From positions 1-48,989 of the forward strand of contig JACPOA010000097.1 of NCBI GenBank assembly GCA_016185205.1: a stretch of DNA of 48,989 nucleotides. The letters run 5' to 3'. This document shows, piece after piece, positions 23,776-31,413 of the stretch. Below the pieces are notes generated by a model. It saw nothing but the letters and a program-made list of their open reading frames with translations, was not told where the DNA came from and made no database searches. The number at the start of each line of letters is the position of its first letter. The first letter of the stretch is position 1. This DNA comes from Hyphomicrobiales bacterium. GTDB lineage: Bacteria > Pseudomonadota > Alphaproteobacteria > Rhizobiales > Xanthobacteraceae. Both the position numbers and the translations under genes were made by a program.

Positions 23776-24210
23776 TCAGGCTTTAGAGTTGCGCACCACC
23801 AGCACCGAGCATTTGGCATAGCGCACGACATGCCCGGCATTGGAGCCGAGGAAATAGGTGCGCATCGCCGGCCGGTGTGAGCTCATCACGATCAGGTCGG
23901 CGTTGCTCGCCTTGGCTTGTTCCAGCACCTCGTGATAGATGCCGCCCTGGCGTACCGCCCACGACACATGCGCGGCATCGAGCCCGCATTCGTGCGCGAT
24001 GATGGCGAGCGCTTCCTCCGCCGATTTGCGCTGCTGCACGTCGAAATCCGGCGGCACGTATTCCGCCAGCATCACCGGCGTCATCGGCAGCACATTGAGC
24101 AGCCGCACCGAGCCGCCGGATATGCGCGCCAGCGCGACCGCGGTATCGATTGCCGGCTTGGCCAAATCGGTGTCGGCCAGATCGACCGGAACCAGAATCT
24201 GCTTGTACAT
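23776..24210 (-). CDS. Universal stress protein (UspA family)
   Basis: The ATG at 24210, with GAGGGGG upstream, gives MYKQILVPVDLADTDLAKPA, the canonical UspA start; the long frame upstream is a repeat region. The 144-residue single domain has LLNVLPMTPVML and the C-terminal SSHRPAMRTYFLGSNAGHVV, ending in KCSVLVVRNSKA. ATP-binding Usps have G-x2-G-x9-G(S/T) here; this one has SHRPA in place of the first glycines and keeps only LGSN, so nucleotide binding is doubtful. These small cytoplasmic proteins respond to stress or low oxygen in this group. Single gene. Confidence 0.9.
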   Translation of the reverse strand: MYKQILVPVDLADTDLAKPAIDTAVALARISGGSVRLLNVLPMTPVMLAEYVPPDFDVQQRKSAEEALAIIAHECGLDAAHVSWAVRQGGIYHEVLEQAKASNADLIVMSSHRPAMRTYFLGSNAGHVVRYAKCSVLVVRNSKA

Positions 24211-24279
24211 GACAGGCCCCCTCTTTTTGGCCCCTCGTTTCGCCGCAGGGCGGCGATCATGACACGTTTTGGCGTTATC

Positions 24280-24388
24280 GTCATTCCGGGACGGCGCGTT
24301 TGCGCCGGACCCGGAATCCAGGGCCACATGTTGTGCCAGATTGCTCTGGATTCCGGGTTCGCGACCTTCGGTCGCGCCCCGGAATGAC
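24280..24388. repeat. Intergenic nested inverted repeat
   Basis: Outer arms GTCATTCCGGG (24280-24290) and CCCGGAATGAC (24378-24388) enclose a 13-base perfect inner pair, ACCCGGAATCCAG (24309-24321) and its complement at 24346-24358. The layout, about 110 bases long with a GCCACA-type centre, is a familiar dispersed element in Bradyrhizobium and related genomes. It fills the gap between uspA and the phosphatase gene, which are on the same strand. Confidence 0.85.
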
Positions 24389-24394
24389 AGGACA

Positions 24395-24922
24395 TCAATT
24401 CGTCGCTGCTTCCAGCCACTTCGGGCTGATGAAGCGCTCCAGCCGGCCGGACTGCGGATGCAGCTTGCCCCACGAGTCGATGGCGAAATCGACGATCACC
24501 AGCCCACAGGTCGGCAATTTCTCGCCCAGCCGCTCGCGCGCCTCGATATCGCCGGTGGCGACCAGCATCAACGCAACCTCGTGCAGGCTCGGATTGTGGC
24601 CGACCATCAGCAGCGTATGGACGGAGGCCGGGGCATCCTTGATCGCCGCGAAAATGGCGTGCGGGGTGGCGTCGTAAAGCTGTTCCGACATGATCGCGCC
24701 GGGCTCCGGCCGGAACGCGGTGGCGGCGAATTTCCAGGTTTCCCGCGTGCGGGCGGCGGGCGAGATCACCACCCGGTCGGGGATCAGCGCATGGCTAGCC
24801 ATATAGGCGCCGATCCTGGCGGCATCCTTGCGGCCGCGCTCGATCAGCACGCGGGTGAGGTCCGGCATGCCCGGTTCGGAGCGTTCGGCCTTGCCGTGAC
24901 GAAGCAGTAAGAGTCGGCGCAT
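24395..24922 (-). CDS. Histidine phosphatase family protein (SixA-like)
   Basis: MRRLLLLRHGKAERSEPGMP carries the RHG catalytic motif at residues 8-10, whose histidine is phosphorylated in the reaction. The second half has VGHNPSLHEVALML, with the second catalytic histidine. The length of 175 residues matches the short SixA branch, which removes phosphate from histidine phosphotransfer domains; the true substrate here is unknown. The start at 24922 is the only one that includes RHG in its normal position. It is divergent from the FAD oxidoreductase gene, 64 bases away. Confidence 0.9.
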   Translation of the reverse strand: MRRLLLLRHGKAERSEPGMPDLTRVLIERGRKDAARIGAYMASHALIPDRVVISPAARTRETWKFAATAFRPEPGAIMSEQLYDATPHAIFAAIKDAPASVHTLLMVGHNPSLHEVALMLVATGDIEARERLGEKLPTCGLVIVDFAIDSWGKLHPQSGRLERFISPKWLEAATN

Positions 24923-24986
24923 GGCTCGTTATAAGATGTCTGGCCACGCCGTGGCCAGCGTGCCGCAAATTAGCTAACAACATGCC

Positions 24987-26363
24987 ATGAGCGACGACGA
25001 GACCAAGGCGGGCGGCTGGTACGAGGCGACCCGGGTTGCAAGCCCGGCGCGCGAGCGGCTGAATTTCGATCTCGACGTCGATGTCTGCGTGATCGGCGCC
25101 GGACTGGCCGGCCTCACCGCCGCGCGCGAGTTGGCGCAGCGCGGCTGGTCGGTGGCGGTGCTGGAGGCGGGACACGTCGCCTGGGCGGCGTCCGGCCGCA
25201 ATACCGGCTTCGTGCTGCCGGGCTTTTCCGAGCACATCGACGACATCGTCGAGCGTGTCGGGCTCGATCACGCCAAGCAGCTCTGGGGCTTGTCGGAGCG
25301 GGGCGTCGATTATGTCCGGTTCACGATCGAAGACGCGCGGCTGCCGGGCGTCGATCCGGTGCCGGGCTGGCTGCATGTGTCGAAGACCGACAATGGCGCG
25401 GAACTCGTCACCCAGGTCGAGCGGCTGCGCTGGATCGGCGCCGACGTCGAGACCTGGCCGACGGCGCGCGTGCGCGAGCAACTCAACAACCCGCGCTATT
25501 TCGGCGCGGTGCATTTCCGCCGCGCCTTCCATATCCATCCGCTCAATTACGCGCTCGGCCTGGCCGCGCTGGCGGAAAAAGCCGGCGCGCGCATCTTCGA
25601 GCAGACGCCGGCGGTCTCGATCGATGCGGCCGGCGTGCGCAAGCGCATCGTCACGCCGAACGCGCTGGTGCGCGCCGGCCATGTCGTGTTCGCCGGCAAT
25701 GTCCATCTCGGTGCGCTGATGCCGCGGCTGGCGGCGACCTTGTTGCCGGTCACCACCTTCGTGCTGGTGACCGCGCCGCTCGGGCCGCAGCTCACCGAAC
25801 TGGTGCGCACTCGCTCCGCGGTCAGCGACACCGATCGCGCCGACAATCATTATCGTATCGTCGGCGACGACCGCTTGCAGTGGTCGGGCCGCATGCGCGC
25901 CTGGCAAGCCGATCCGCGCTGGATCGCGTGTGGGCTGGTGGCCGATATCCGGCGCAACTTCCCCGCGCTCGGCAAAGTCGAGATCGCGCATCTGTGGCGC
26001 GGCACGCTTGGGCGCACGGTTCACCGCATGCCGCAGATCGGCGAGATCGAGCGCGGGGTGTGGCTGGCGAGCGGCTTCGGCGGGCACGGGATCAACACCT
26101 CGGCGCTGGGCGGCGAATTGGTCGCGCGCGGCATCGTCGATGCCGACCAGACCTGGCGGCTGTTTGCGCCGTACGAGCTGGTCTGGGCCGGCGGTCTGCT
26201 CGGCCGCGTCGTAGCGCAGGGCATCTATTGGGGCACGCGGCCGCTCGACCGCGCCGCGCAGGAGCTGTCGCGCTATCGCGAGCAGGCGCGTGTGCGCAAG
26301 GACGCGCGGCTGGCAGCGCGTAATGCGGCCGATCAAGGACCCGGGCAAGCGGCCGCCGAATAG
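24987..26363 (+). CDS. FAD-dependent oxidoreductase (DAO family)
   Basis: After a short leader (MSDDETKAGGWYEATRVAS) comes the dinucleotide fold CVIGAGLAGLTAARELAQRG (GxGxxG near residue 38) and VLEAGHVAWAASGRNTGFVL, where the SGRNTGF is typical of glycine oxidase/gamma-glutamylputrescine oxidase relatives. The C-terminal FAD segment is ASGFGGHGINTSALGGELVA. The length of 458 residues fits. The enzyme should oxidise a small amine or amino acid to the imine with release of peroxide; the substrate is not indicated by the context. A lipoprotein gene follows after 64 bases on the same strand. Confidence 0.88.
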   Translation: MSDDETKAGGWYEATRVASPARERLNFDLDVDVCVIGAGLAGLTAARELAQRGWSVAVLEAGHVAWAASGRNTGFVLPGFSEHIDDIVERVGLDHAKQLWGLSERGVDYVRFTIEDARLPGVDPVPGWLHVSKTDNGAELVTQVERLRWIGADVETWPTARVREQLNNPRYFGAVHFRRAFHIHPLNYALGLAALAEKAGARIFEQTPAVSIDAAGVRKRIVTPNALVRAGHVVFAGNVHLGALMPRLAATLLPVTTFVLVTAPLGPQLTELVRTRSAVSDTDRADNHYRIVGDDRLQWSGRMRAWQADPRWIACGLVADIRRNFPALGKVEIAHLWRGTLGRTVHRMPQIGEIERGVWLASGFGGHGINTSALGGELVARGIVDADQTWRLFAPYELVWAGGLLGRVVAQGIYWGTRPLDRAAQELSRYREQARVRKDARLAARNAADQGPGQAAAE

Positions 26364-26427
26364 GGTGTGCGCGCGGTCTGTGCTAGGTTGCAAGCTGATC
26401 GATCCCGGTCGCGAGTGTGTCATCCCC

Positions 26428-27198
26428 ATGCGTTTCATCCCCCTCTGCGTCGCCGCGCTTCTGCTCGCCGGCTGCGCCACCATGGACATCGGCGGTACGC
26501 CATCAGGCGGCTCGTCGCCGCGGCCGAAAACGATTGTGGTGTCCGACTTCGTGTTCGCGTCCGAGGTGGTGGCGGTCGACCGCGGCTATACCGCCCGGTT
26601 GGAGCGCAAGATCGGGACCTTCCCGACCCACGAGCGCAAACAGCGCACGCTCGAGCGGGTGAACGACGAGATTATGGCGAGCATCGTGGTCGCTCTTCGC
26701 GAAGCGGGACTTGAGGCGCAGCCCGGCAGCGAGGAGGGGCTTTCGCTCAACGACGACGTGGTGGTGGTCAACGGCCGGCTGCGCCCGAGCGATCCGAATG
26801 CCAAGCCGGAGCAGATCGGCTTCGGCGCCGGGCGCGGCGGCGTGGTCGCCGACATGACGCTGTCGCATCTCTCCGCTGGCGGCAAGAAACAGTTGGCCAG
26901 CTTCACCGCCGAGAGCGCCCGCAAGCCCGCCGTGGCTCCCGCCAGCCGCAACGCCGCCATCATCTTGGTCGTCGGTGCCGCCGGCTCGCCGACCGAGCGG
27001 CTGTCGCCCGACGTCGAAGCGCAGGCGCGTATTCTCGGCCGCGCTACGGCTGAGAAGATCGTCGCGTTTGCCAAGGAGCAGGGCTGGCTGGCAAAGCCCG
27101 AAGCCGCCGAGGCGGCGCCGGACGACAAGCCCAAGAAATTGCCGCAGGCGAAGCCCGAGAAGAAACCGGCGAAGCCGGCGGCTCAGCCAAAGGATTGA
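26428..27198 (+). CDS. Lipoprotein, DUF4410-like
   Basis: The ATG at 26428 gives MRFIPLCVAALLLAGCATMD, with the lipobox LLAGC and the lipidated cysteine at residue 16. Residues 35-210 form an alpha/beta domain with IVVSDFVFASEVVAV and LGRATAEKIVAFAKEQGW, the pattern of DUF4410 lipoproteins. The last 35 residues are a Lys/Pro/Ala-rich tail that may contact peptidoglycan or nucleic acid. The protein is anchored in a periplasm-facing membrane leaflet. Function unknown. The upstream frame to 26290 overlaps the preceding gene and is not used. Confidence 0.8.
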   Translation: MRFIPLCVAALLLAGCATMDIGGTPSGGSSPRPKTIVVSDFVFASEVVAVDRGYTARLERKIGTFPTHERKQRTLERVNDEIMASIVVALREAGLEAQPGSEEGLSLNDDVVVVNGRLRPSDPNAKPEQIGFGAGRGGVVADMTLSHLSAGGKKQLASFTAESARKPAVAPASRNAAIILVVGAAGSPTERLSPDVEAQARILGRATAEKIVAFAKEQGWLAKPEAAEAAPDDKPKKLPQAKPEKKPAKPAAQPKD

Positions 27199-27212
27199 GC
27201 GGGCTTTCTTAT

Positions 27213-27295
27213 CCCTCCCCTGAAAGGGGAGGGTGGCGAGCAAAGCTCGCCGGGTGGGGTTTGCCCTCGATGTTACGACAACTCTCCCCCACCCG
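27213..27295. repeat. Intergenic compound inverted repeat
   Basis: Three nested or adjacent stems are visible: CCCTCCCC/GGGGAGGG (27213-27233), GGCGAGC/GCTCGCC (27235-27251) and CGGGTGGGG (27251-27259) pairing with CCCCACCCG (27287-27295). This CCCTCCCC-type element is common between genes in Hyphomicrobiales and may also act as terminator for the lipoprotein gene. After it, base composition turns AT-rich. Confidence 0.75.
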
Positions 27296-27411
27296 CCGCC
27301 TTCCGGCAACACGGGGTAACCGAAACGTCGAAAAAGAAAATGCCGTCAAGGTGTGCGGGGAATACTTGATTGTAAATCGGGTGATGTTTCACTTAACGCA
27401 AACGTAATCGC

Positions 27412-27431
27412 CGCTAAGGTTCGCTAAGGTT
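27412..27431. repeat. Perfect tandem repeat of CGCTAAGGTT
   Basis: The decamer occurs twice without a gap at 27412-27421 and 27422-27431, about 180 bases before the GAF-protein gene. One helical turn spacing would place two protein-binding sites on the same face of DNA. The rest of the 410-base gap (27199-27608) holds the compound repeat and AT-rich sequence without a gene. Confidence 0.6.
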
Positions 27432-27608
27432 ATCGACAAAGCCTCATAATGGCGCTATCGCGCATCGGGCACTGGGACTGGCGCTTACACACTCGCGAAG
27501 CCGCTATTTCTCTGGTTATTGGCACCGTTAGGCATAATGGGCATCTGATCGCTGCTTGTACCTTGTCCTCCTGATGTATTCTACCCTAGGATGTGACGGG
27601 GATTGGGG

Positions 27609-28664
27609 ATGGGATTCAAGGAAAGGAAGGCCGAACTTTCTGCCGCTCTTGAAAAATACGCTAACGCGCTTTGGCGGGCAGCTAAGTTCGTAAAGATCGC
27701 TCTGATTATCGGCGGCGCGATGGTCGTTGCGGTTGCGCTCGCGTTCGATATTGCAAAAGCAAACGAAGAAATTTCGCACTGGACAATAACCGGTATTTTC
27801 GGGGCTGTACTCGTTGCCATTGGCAGTGCCTTCGACGCGGTCCGCGAAAAAGATGCCGCTCAGGCATTGTTGTTGGCGGACAAAACAATAGAAGAGTTAC
27901 GTGAGAAGGAGCAGGAACTAAACGAACGAGAAAAAGAATTTAATGACATGGTTGCCGATCACGGCCGGTTCGACCACGAAGTTACTCGTGGGCTGGAATT
28001 ATATAATTCGATGGATGTGATGCGCGGCGCTATCGAGCAATCGCTTTCGCTGCCAAATATTTCAACGGCCACGATGATCCAAACCTGCTTGAAAGCCGCG
28101 TGCGATTCGCTACTCGTCGCATTCGATTTCAACATAAAAGACACATGGACAATTTGCGTATTTATAGCCCAGCGAGATGGAGAATCTGGTAAGGATATGC
28201 TTCGCTGCATTGCTCACATGCGGAAGATACCTTGCGATATCTCAGAGGCGCGATCCTGGCCCGAAGGGGTCGGCGTCGCAGGGATCGCGTATTCGATGAA
28301 CAAGGAAATAATTATCCCCGACATGTCGTCGCCAGAATTTGGCACGATGTTCGATAAGAGCTCGAATGCTCGGGATTATGACAAAGCCAGATACATATCG
28401 ATGGCCGCCGTGCCGATAACCATCGGGACAAAACCTCGCCCTTGGGGTGTTGCCGTGGTCACGTCAGATCGGGAAAATCATTTTTCGGCCGAACCAAGTT
28501 ATGGCGTTGCCACCGCCGAACCTATCCGAGCCATCGCGGCCATGACTGCCTTGGGCGTCAAAGCCGCTGAGATCGCCCTTGTATCCGTTACGAAAAAGAC
28601 CGATTTGCCAGACACTTCGGCTACCGCGGGCGGTGACCGCCCCGCCCCAATCGCGACAAAGTGA
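27609..28664 (+). CDS. Membrane-anchored GAF-domain protein
   Basis: I take the ATG at 27609 (GGGG upstream) rather than a TTG at 27603. The product has 351 residues: an amphipathic N-terminus, two transmembrane helices (about 28-50, FVKIALIIGGAMVVAVALAF, and 56-78) and a coiled coil (about 80-115, rich in KEQELNEREKEF). A GAF domain follows (about 130-325) with GVGVAGIAYSMNKEIIIPDM and AAVPITIGTKPRPWGVAVV. There is no kinase, cyclase or effector output domain, so it would be a sensor or scaffold facing the cytoplasm. Codon use is more AT-rich than the neighbours. It heads a tight three-gene unit with two very small genes. Confidence 0.75.
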   Translation: MGFKERKAELSAALEKYANALWRAAKFVKIALIIGGAMVVAVALAFDIAKANEEISHWTITGIFGAVLVAIGSAFDAVREKDAAQALLLADKTIEELREKEQELNEREKEFNDMVADHGRFDHEVTRGLELYNSMDVMRGAIEQSLSLPNISTATMIQTCLKAACDSLLVAFDFNIKDTWTICVFIAQRDGESGKDMLRCIAHMRKIPCDISEARSWPEGVGVAGIAYSMNKEIIIPDMSSPEFGTMFDKSSNARDYDKARYISMAAVPITIGTKPRPWGVAVVTSDRENHFSAEPSYGVATAEPIRAIAAMTALGVKAAEIALVSVTKKTDLPDTSATAGGDRPAPIATK

Positions 28665-28671
28665 GGCCAAA

Positions 28672-28758
28672 ATGTTGAGCCAAATCAAGGAACTAATAAA
28701 CCAGAAGACTATTGTAATACTTCAAGCGTATAAAGATCATCAGGGCAGGACTCGATGA
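28672..28758 (+). CDS. 28-residue peptide gene between the GAF-protein gene and a small ORF
   Basis: The ATG at 28672 lies seven bases after the upstream stop and has GAGG seven bases upstream (GTGAGGCCAAAATG). The frame encodes MLSQIKELINQKTIVILQAY and a short basic tail ending in GRTR. Its TGA overlaps the next gene's ATG by four bases (ATGA). Good ribosome-binding site and coupling support translation. The role is unknown: it could be a real microprotein or a coupling leader. Confidence 0.5.
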   Translation: MLSQIKELINQKTIVILQAYKDHQGRTR

Positions 28759-28955
28759 GCATGGCCATTCGGATACCAGCCGAGTCGGCAGAAGCTGAGC
28801 TGCTTCGGCAAATCGAATTTCTCATTCGCAAGCTGGCCGCCGGCGCCGCCACGCCGAACGAGGTCCAGCTTCTGCAAGAATTGCAGAAGCGCCGCGTAGA
28901 AATGATGAGGCCGAAACCGCATGCCCCCGAGGGAAGACGGGCTTTCGTCGCCTAG
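28755..28955 (+). CDS. Small hypothetical protein, 66 residues
   Basis: The start at 28755 overlaps the 28-residue peptide's stop (ATGA), with AGGA five bases upstream. The product is helical: SAEAELLRQIEFLIRKLAAG, then NEVQLLQELQKRRVEMMRPK and a basic tail. It looks like a short coiled-coil protein. Its codons are more GC-rich than those of the GAF gene. It is the third gene of the unit. I know no family for it. Confidence 0.55.
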   Translation: MSMAIRIPAESAEAELLRQIEFLIRKLAAGAATPNEVQLLQELQKRRVEMMRPKPHAPEGRRAFVA

Positions 28956-28960
28956 GTCGG

Positions 28961-29179
28961 CTAACGCTTGACCTTGCACAGCACGGGCGTTCCTTCGCCG
29001 CAAACGGTGTCGCCCCTATGAGTGCGGAGTGCTGCCCGCACAGCTCCCTCTAGATTCTCTACGGCTGTTCTAGGTGTGTCCGTAATGCGCTTCGCTGACA
29101 ACATCAGCGCCGCGATTTCGGAGACGCTCAACCGCTTACCCTTGGCAGACTTTACCGCAATCGCAACAGCGCCGAGCAA
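28961..29179 (-). pseudogene. Possible remnant of a winged-helix-type protein
   Basis: From a TTG at 29179 the frame encodes about 72 residues with KGKRLSVSEIAALMLSAKRI, then TAVENLEGAVRAALRTHRGD and a final GTPVLCKVKR. This resembles the helical, DNA-contacting HTH segment often found at the C-terminus of regulators. There is no ATG; the open frame reaches only to a TAG just upstream (near 29223). It is convergent with the small ORF at 28955. I read it as the 3' remnant of a truncated gene, with low confidence. Confidence 0.4.
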
Positions 29180-29229
29180 TGTGCCGACTTCGATGCCGCG
29201 CGCCGACCACGATTCCAGCGACTAAATGA

Positions 29230-30075
29230 TCAGCGCCCCTCTCTTCGCGCCATGAACGCCAGCCGCTCGAACAAATGCACGTCCTGCTCGTTCTTGATCA
29301 GCGCGCCGTGCAGCGGCGGGATCAACTTCTTGGGATCGCGCTCGCGCAGAATCTCCGGGCCGATGTCCTCGACCATCAGCAGTTTCAGCCAGTCGAGCAG
29401 TTCGGACGTGGACGGCTTCTTCTTCATGCCGGGCACGTCGCGGATTTCGTAGAACAGCCGCAGCGCCTCGCTCACCAGTCTCTGCTTGATGCCGGGGAAG
29501 TGCACCTCGATGATCGCGGTCATGGTGTCGGGATCGGGAAAGCGGATGTAGTGGAAGAAACAGCGACGCAGGAAGGCGTCGGGCAATTCCTTCTCGTTGT
29601 TGGAGGTGATGATCACGATCGGCCGGCGGCGCGCCTTCACCGTTTCGCCGGTCTCGTAGACGAAGAACTCCATGCGATCGAGCTCGAGCAGCAGATCGTT
29701 GGGAAACTCGATGTCGGCCTTGTCGATCTCGTCGATCAGCAGCACCGGGCGCTCGTCGGCGACGAAGGCGTCCCACAGCTTGCCGCGCTTGATGTAGTTA
29801 CGGATGTCCTGCACACGCGCGTCGCCGAGCTGGCTGTCGCGCAGGCGCGAGACCGCGTCGTATTCGTACAGGCCCTGCAGCGCCTTGGTGGTGGACTTGA
29901 CGTGCCACTCCATGAGCGGCGCGCCCAGCGCCTTGGCGATCTCCAGCGCCAGCACGGTCTTGCCGGTGCCGGGCTCGCCCTTGACCAGCAGGGGCCGCTC
30001 GAGGGTGATGGCGGCGTTGACCGCGATCTTGAGATCGTCGGTCGCCACATAGGCCTGGGTGCCTTCAAAACGCAT
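29230..30075 (-). CDS. MoxR family AAA+ ATPase
   Basis: The ATG at 30075 has GAGGAA upstream and gives MRFEGTQAYVATDDLKIAVN. Walker A is LLVKGEPGTGKTVLALEIAK (about residues 30-50), Walker B is VLLIDEIDKADIEFPNDLLL, sensor 1 is VIITSNNEKELPDAFLRRC, with the arginine finger. Its 281 residues make it a short MoxR of the kind paired with CoxE-like VWA proteins, acting as a chaperone for assembling metal or protein complexes. In most genomes the two genes are adjacent; here the VWA gene is 22 kb upstream and on the other strand. The longer frame to 30165 is unsupported. Confidence 0.92.
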   Translation of the reverse strand: MRFEGTQAYVATDDLKIAVNAAITLERPLLVKGEPGTGKTVLALEIAKALGAPLMEWHVKSTTKALQGLYEYDAVSRLRDSQLGDARVQDIRNYIKRGKLWDAFVADERPVLLIDEIDKADIEFPNDLLLELDRMEFFVYETGETVKARRRPIVIITSNNEKELPDAFLRRCFFHYIRFPDPDTMTAIIEVHFPGIKQRLVSEALRLFYEIRDVPGMKKKPSTSELLDWLKLLMVEDIGPEILRERDPKKLIPPLHGALIKNEQDVHLFERLAFMARREGR

Positions 30076-30232
30076 GGAATTCCTCGTATTTTTCAAGCAC
30101 AGGCATAGAGCAGAGCGGGCGGCCTCTGCAAGGCTCGCACAACCGTGATGGTGGAGTGATGGCAAGTTGAATGGCTATTATGCGCAAAGCGTATATGTCA
30201 TGCGCCTGAGAAAACGAATTCGGGAGGATCGG

Positions 30233-30853
30233 ATGCCCCGCTTGTTGCTTGGCTTTGCTCTTCTGCTTGCAGGCCTCGGGTTCGCCAGCGCGCAAATGGC
30301 GCCGTTGCCGCAGCCGGGTCCCGGGCAGGCGGCGGCGACCTTCGCCGGCGGCTGCTTCTGGTGCACGGAATCGGATTTCGACCATGTGAAGGGCGTGATC
30401 TCGACCACCTCGGGCTATATCGGCGGCAAGGTCGCCAATCCAACTTATGAGCAGGTCTCCGGCGGCGGCACCGGGCACGCCGAAGCTGTGCTGGTGATCT
30501 ATGACCCAAGCAAGGTCTCCTACAAGCAACTGCTCACCCATTACTGGCGTACGGTCGATCCGACCGTGAAAGACCGGCAGTTCTGCGACGGCGGCAACCA
30601 GTACCGGACCGCGATCTTCGTCAACAACGACGAGGAGCGCAAACTGGCGGAGGTCTCCAAGAAAGAGGTCGAGGCCGAGCTCAAGAAGCCGATCTATACG
30701 CAGATCGCCGCCGCCGGAACGTTCTACCCGGCCGAGGAGTATCACCAGGATTTCTACAAGAAGAATCCCACCAAATATAAATTCTACCGGTGGAATTGCG
30801 GCCGCGATCAGCGGCTGGAACAGATCTGGGGCAAACCGAAGGAAGCAAGCTGA
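30233..30853 (+). CDS. msrA: Peptide-methionine (S)-S-oxide reductase, exported
   Basis: GGGAGGA five bases before the ATG at 30233 fixes the start. A Sec signal peptide (MPRLLLGFALLLAGLGFASA, cleaved near AQM) is followed by the MsrA core: ATFAGGCFWCTESDFDHVKG with the catalytic cysteine in GCFWC, GYIGGKVANPTYEQV, and YHQDFYKKNP near the C-terminus. The enzyme reduces the S-epimer of methionine sulfoxide; with this leader it should work in the periplasm. The following msrB gene overlaps by one base (TGATG), so the two stereospecific reductases are co-translated. Confidence 0.93.
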   Translation: MPRLLLGFALLLAGLGFASAQMAPLPQPGPGQAAATFAGGCFWCTESDFDHVKGVISTTSGYIGGKVANPTYEQVSGGGTGHAEAVLVIYDPSKVSYKQLLTHYWRTVDPTVKDRQFCDGGNQYRTAIFVNNDEERKLAEVSKKEVEAELKKPIYTQIAAAGTFYPAEEYHQDFYKKNPTKYKFYRWNCGRDQRLEQIWGKPKEAS

Positions 30854-31362
30854 TGATCAATCGACGCGCCCTGTTGACGGCCGGCGTAGCGCTCGGTGCG
30901 CTCACGGTCACGAGCAAATTTGGCGAGGCAGGATCCATGACGGCGACCGATAAGACAGTCGACTATCGCAATCTGAGCGATGCCGAATGGCGCAAGCGCC
31001 TCAGCCCGACGCAATACGACGTGCTGCGCAAGCACGGTACCGAACGCCCCGGCTCCAGCGCGCTCAATGGCGAGAAGCGCAAGGGCACCTTCGCATGCGC
31101 CGGCTGCGACCTGCCGCTGTTCTCGTCCGACACCAAGTTCGAGAGCGGCACCGGCTGGCCGAGCTTCTATCAGCCGCTGCCGGACGCGATCGGGACCACA
31201 TCCGATCGCTCGCTGTTCATGGTGCGCACCGAGGTGCACTGCAAACGCTGCCTCGGCCATCTCGGCCATGTGTTCGACGACGGCCCCAAGCCGACCGGCC
31301 TGCGCTACTGCATGAACGGCGTGGCGCTGAAATTCGTGGCCCAAGAGGGCGGGCAGACCTAA
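30853..31362 (+). CDS. msrB: Peptide-methionine (R)-S-oxide reductase, probably Tat-exported
   Basis: The ATG at 30853 overlaps the msrA stop by one base. The N-terminus MINRRALLTAGVALGALTV has a twin-arginine pair and a hydrophobic stretch, like a Tat leader, and the MsrB domain begins near DYRNLSDAEWRKRLSP. Two CxxC zinc sites are present (CAGC and CKRC). TGWPSFYQPLP and the catalytic GLRYCMNGVAL complete the signature. It reduces the R-epimer of methionine sulfoxide. The leader implies export in folded form with its zinc, unlike MsrA, which has a Sec leader. Usual MsrB length is reached without truncation. Confidence 0.92.
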   Translation: MINRRALLTAGVALGALTVTSKFGEAGSMTATDKTVDYRNLSDAEWRKRLSPTQYDVLRKHGTERPGSSALNGEKRKGTFACAGCDLPLFSSDTKFESGTGWPSFYQPLPDAIGTTSDRSLFMVRTEVHCKRCLGHLGHVFDDGPKPTGLRYCMNGVALKFVAQEGGQT

Positions 31363-31413
31363 GCCACTAGACGACTCAGCAGGGTTTTTTTACCTCTCGG
31401 CAGAGGGGGCGGG

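Noticed and set aside
24280-24388. CRISPR-like or transposon-end reading of the nested inverted repeat
   Set aside because: There is only one copy here, no spacers or transposase, and the form matches a common dispersed element of this order.
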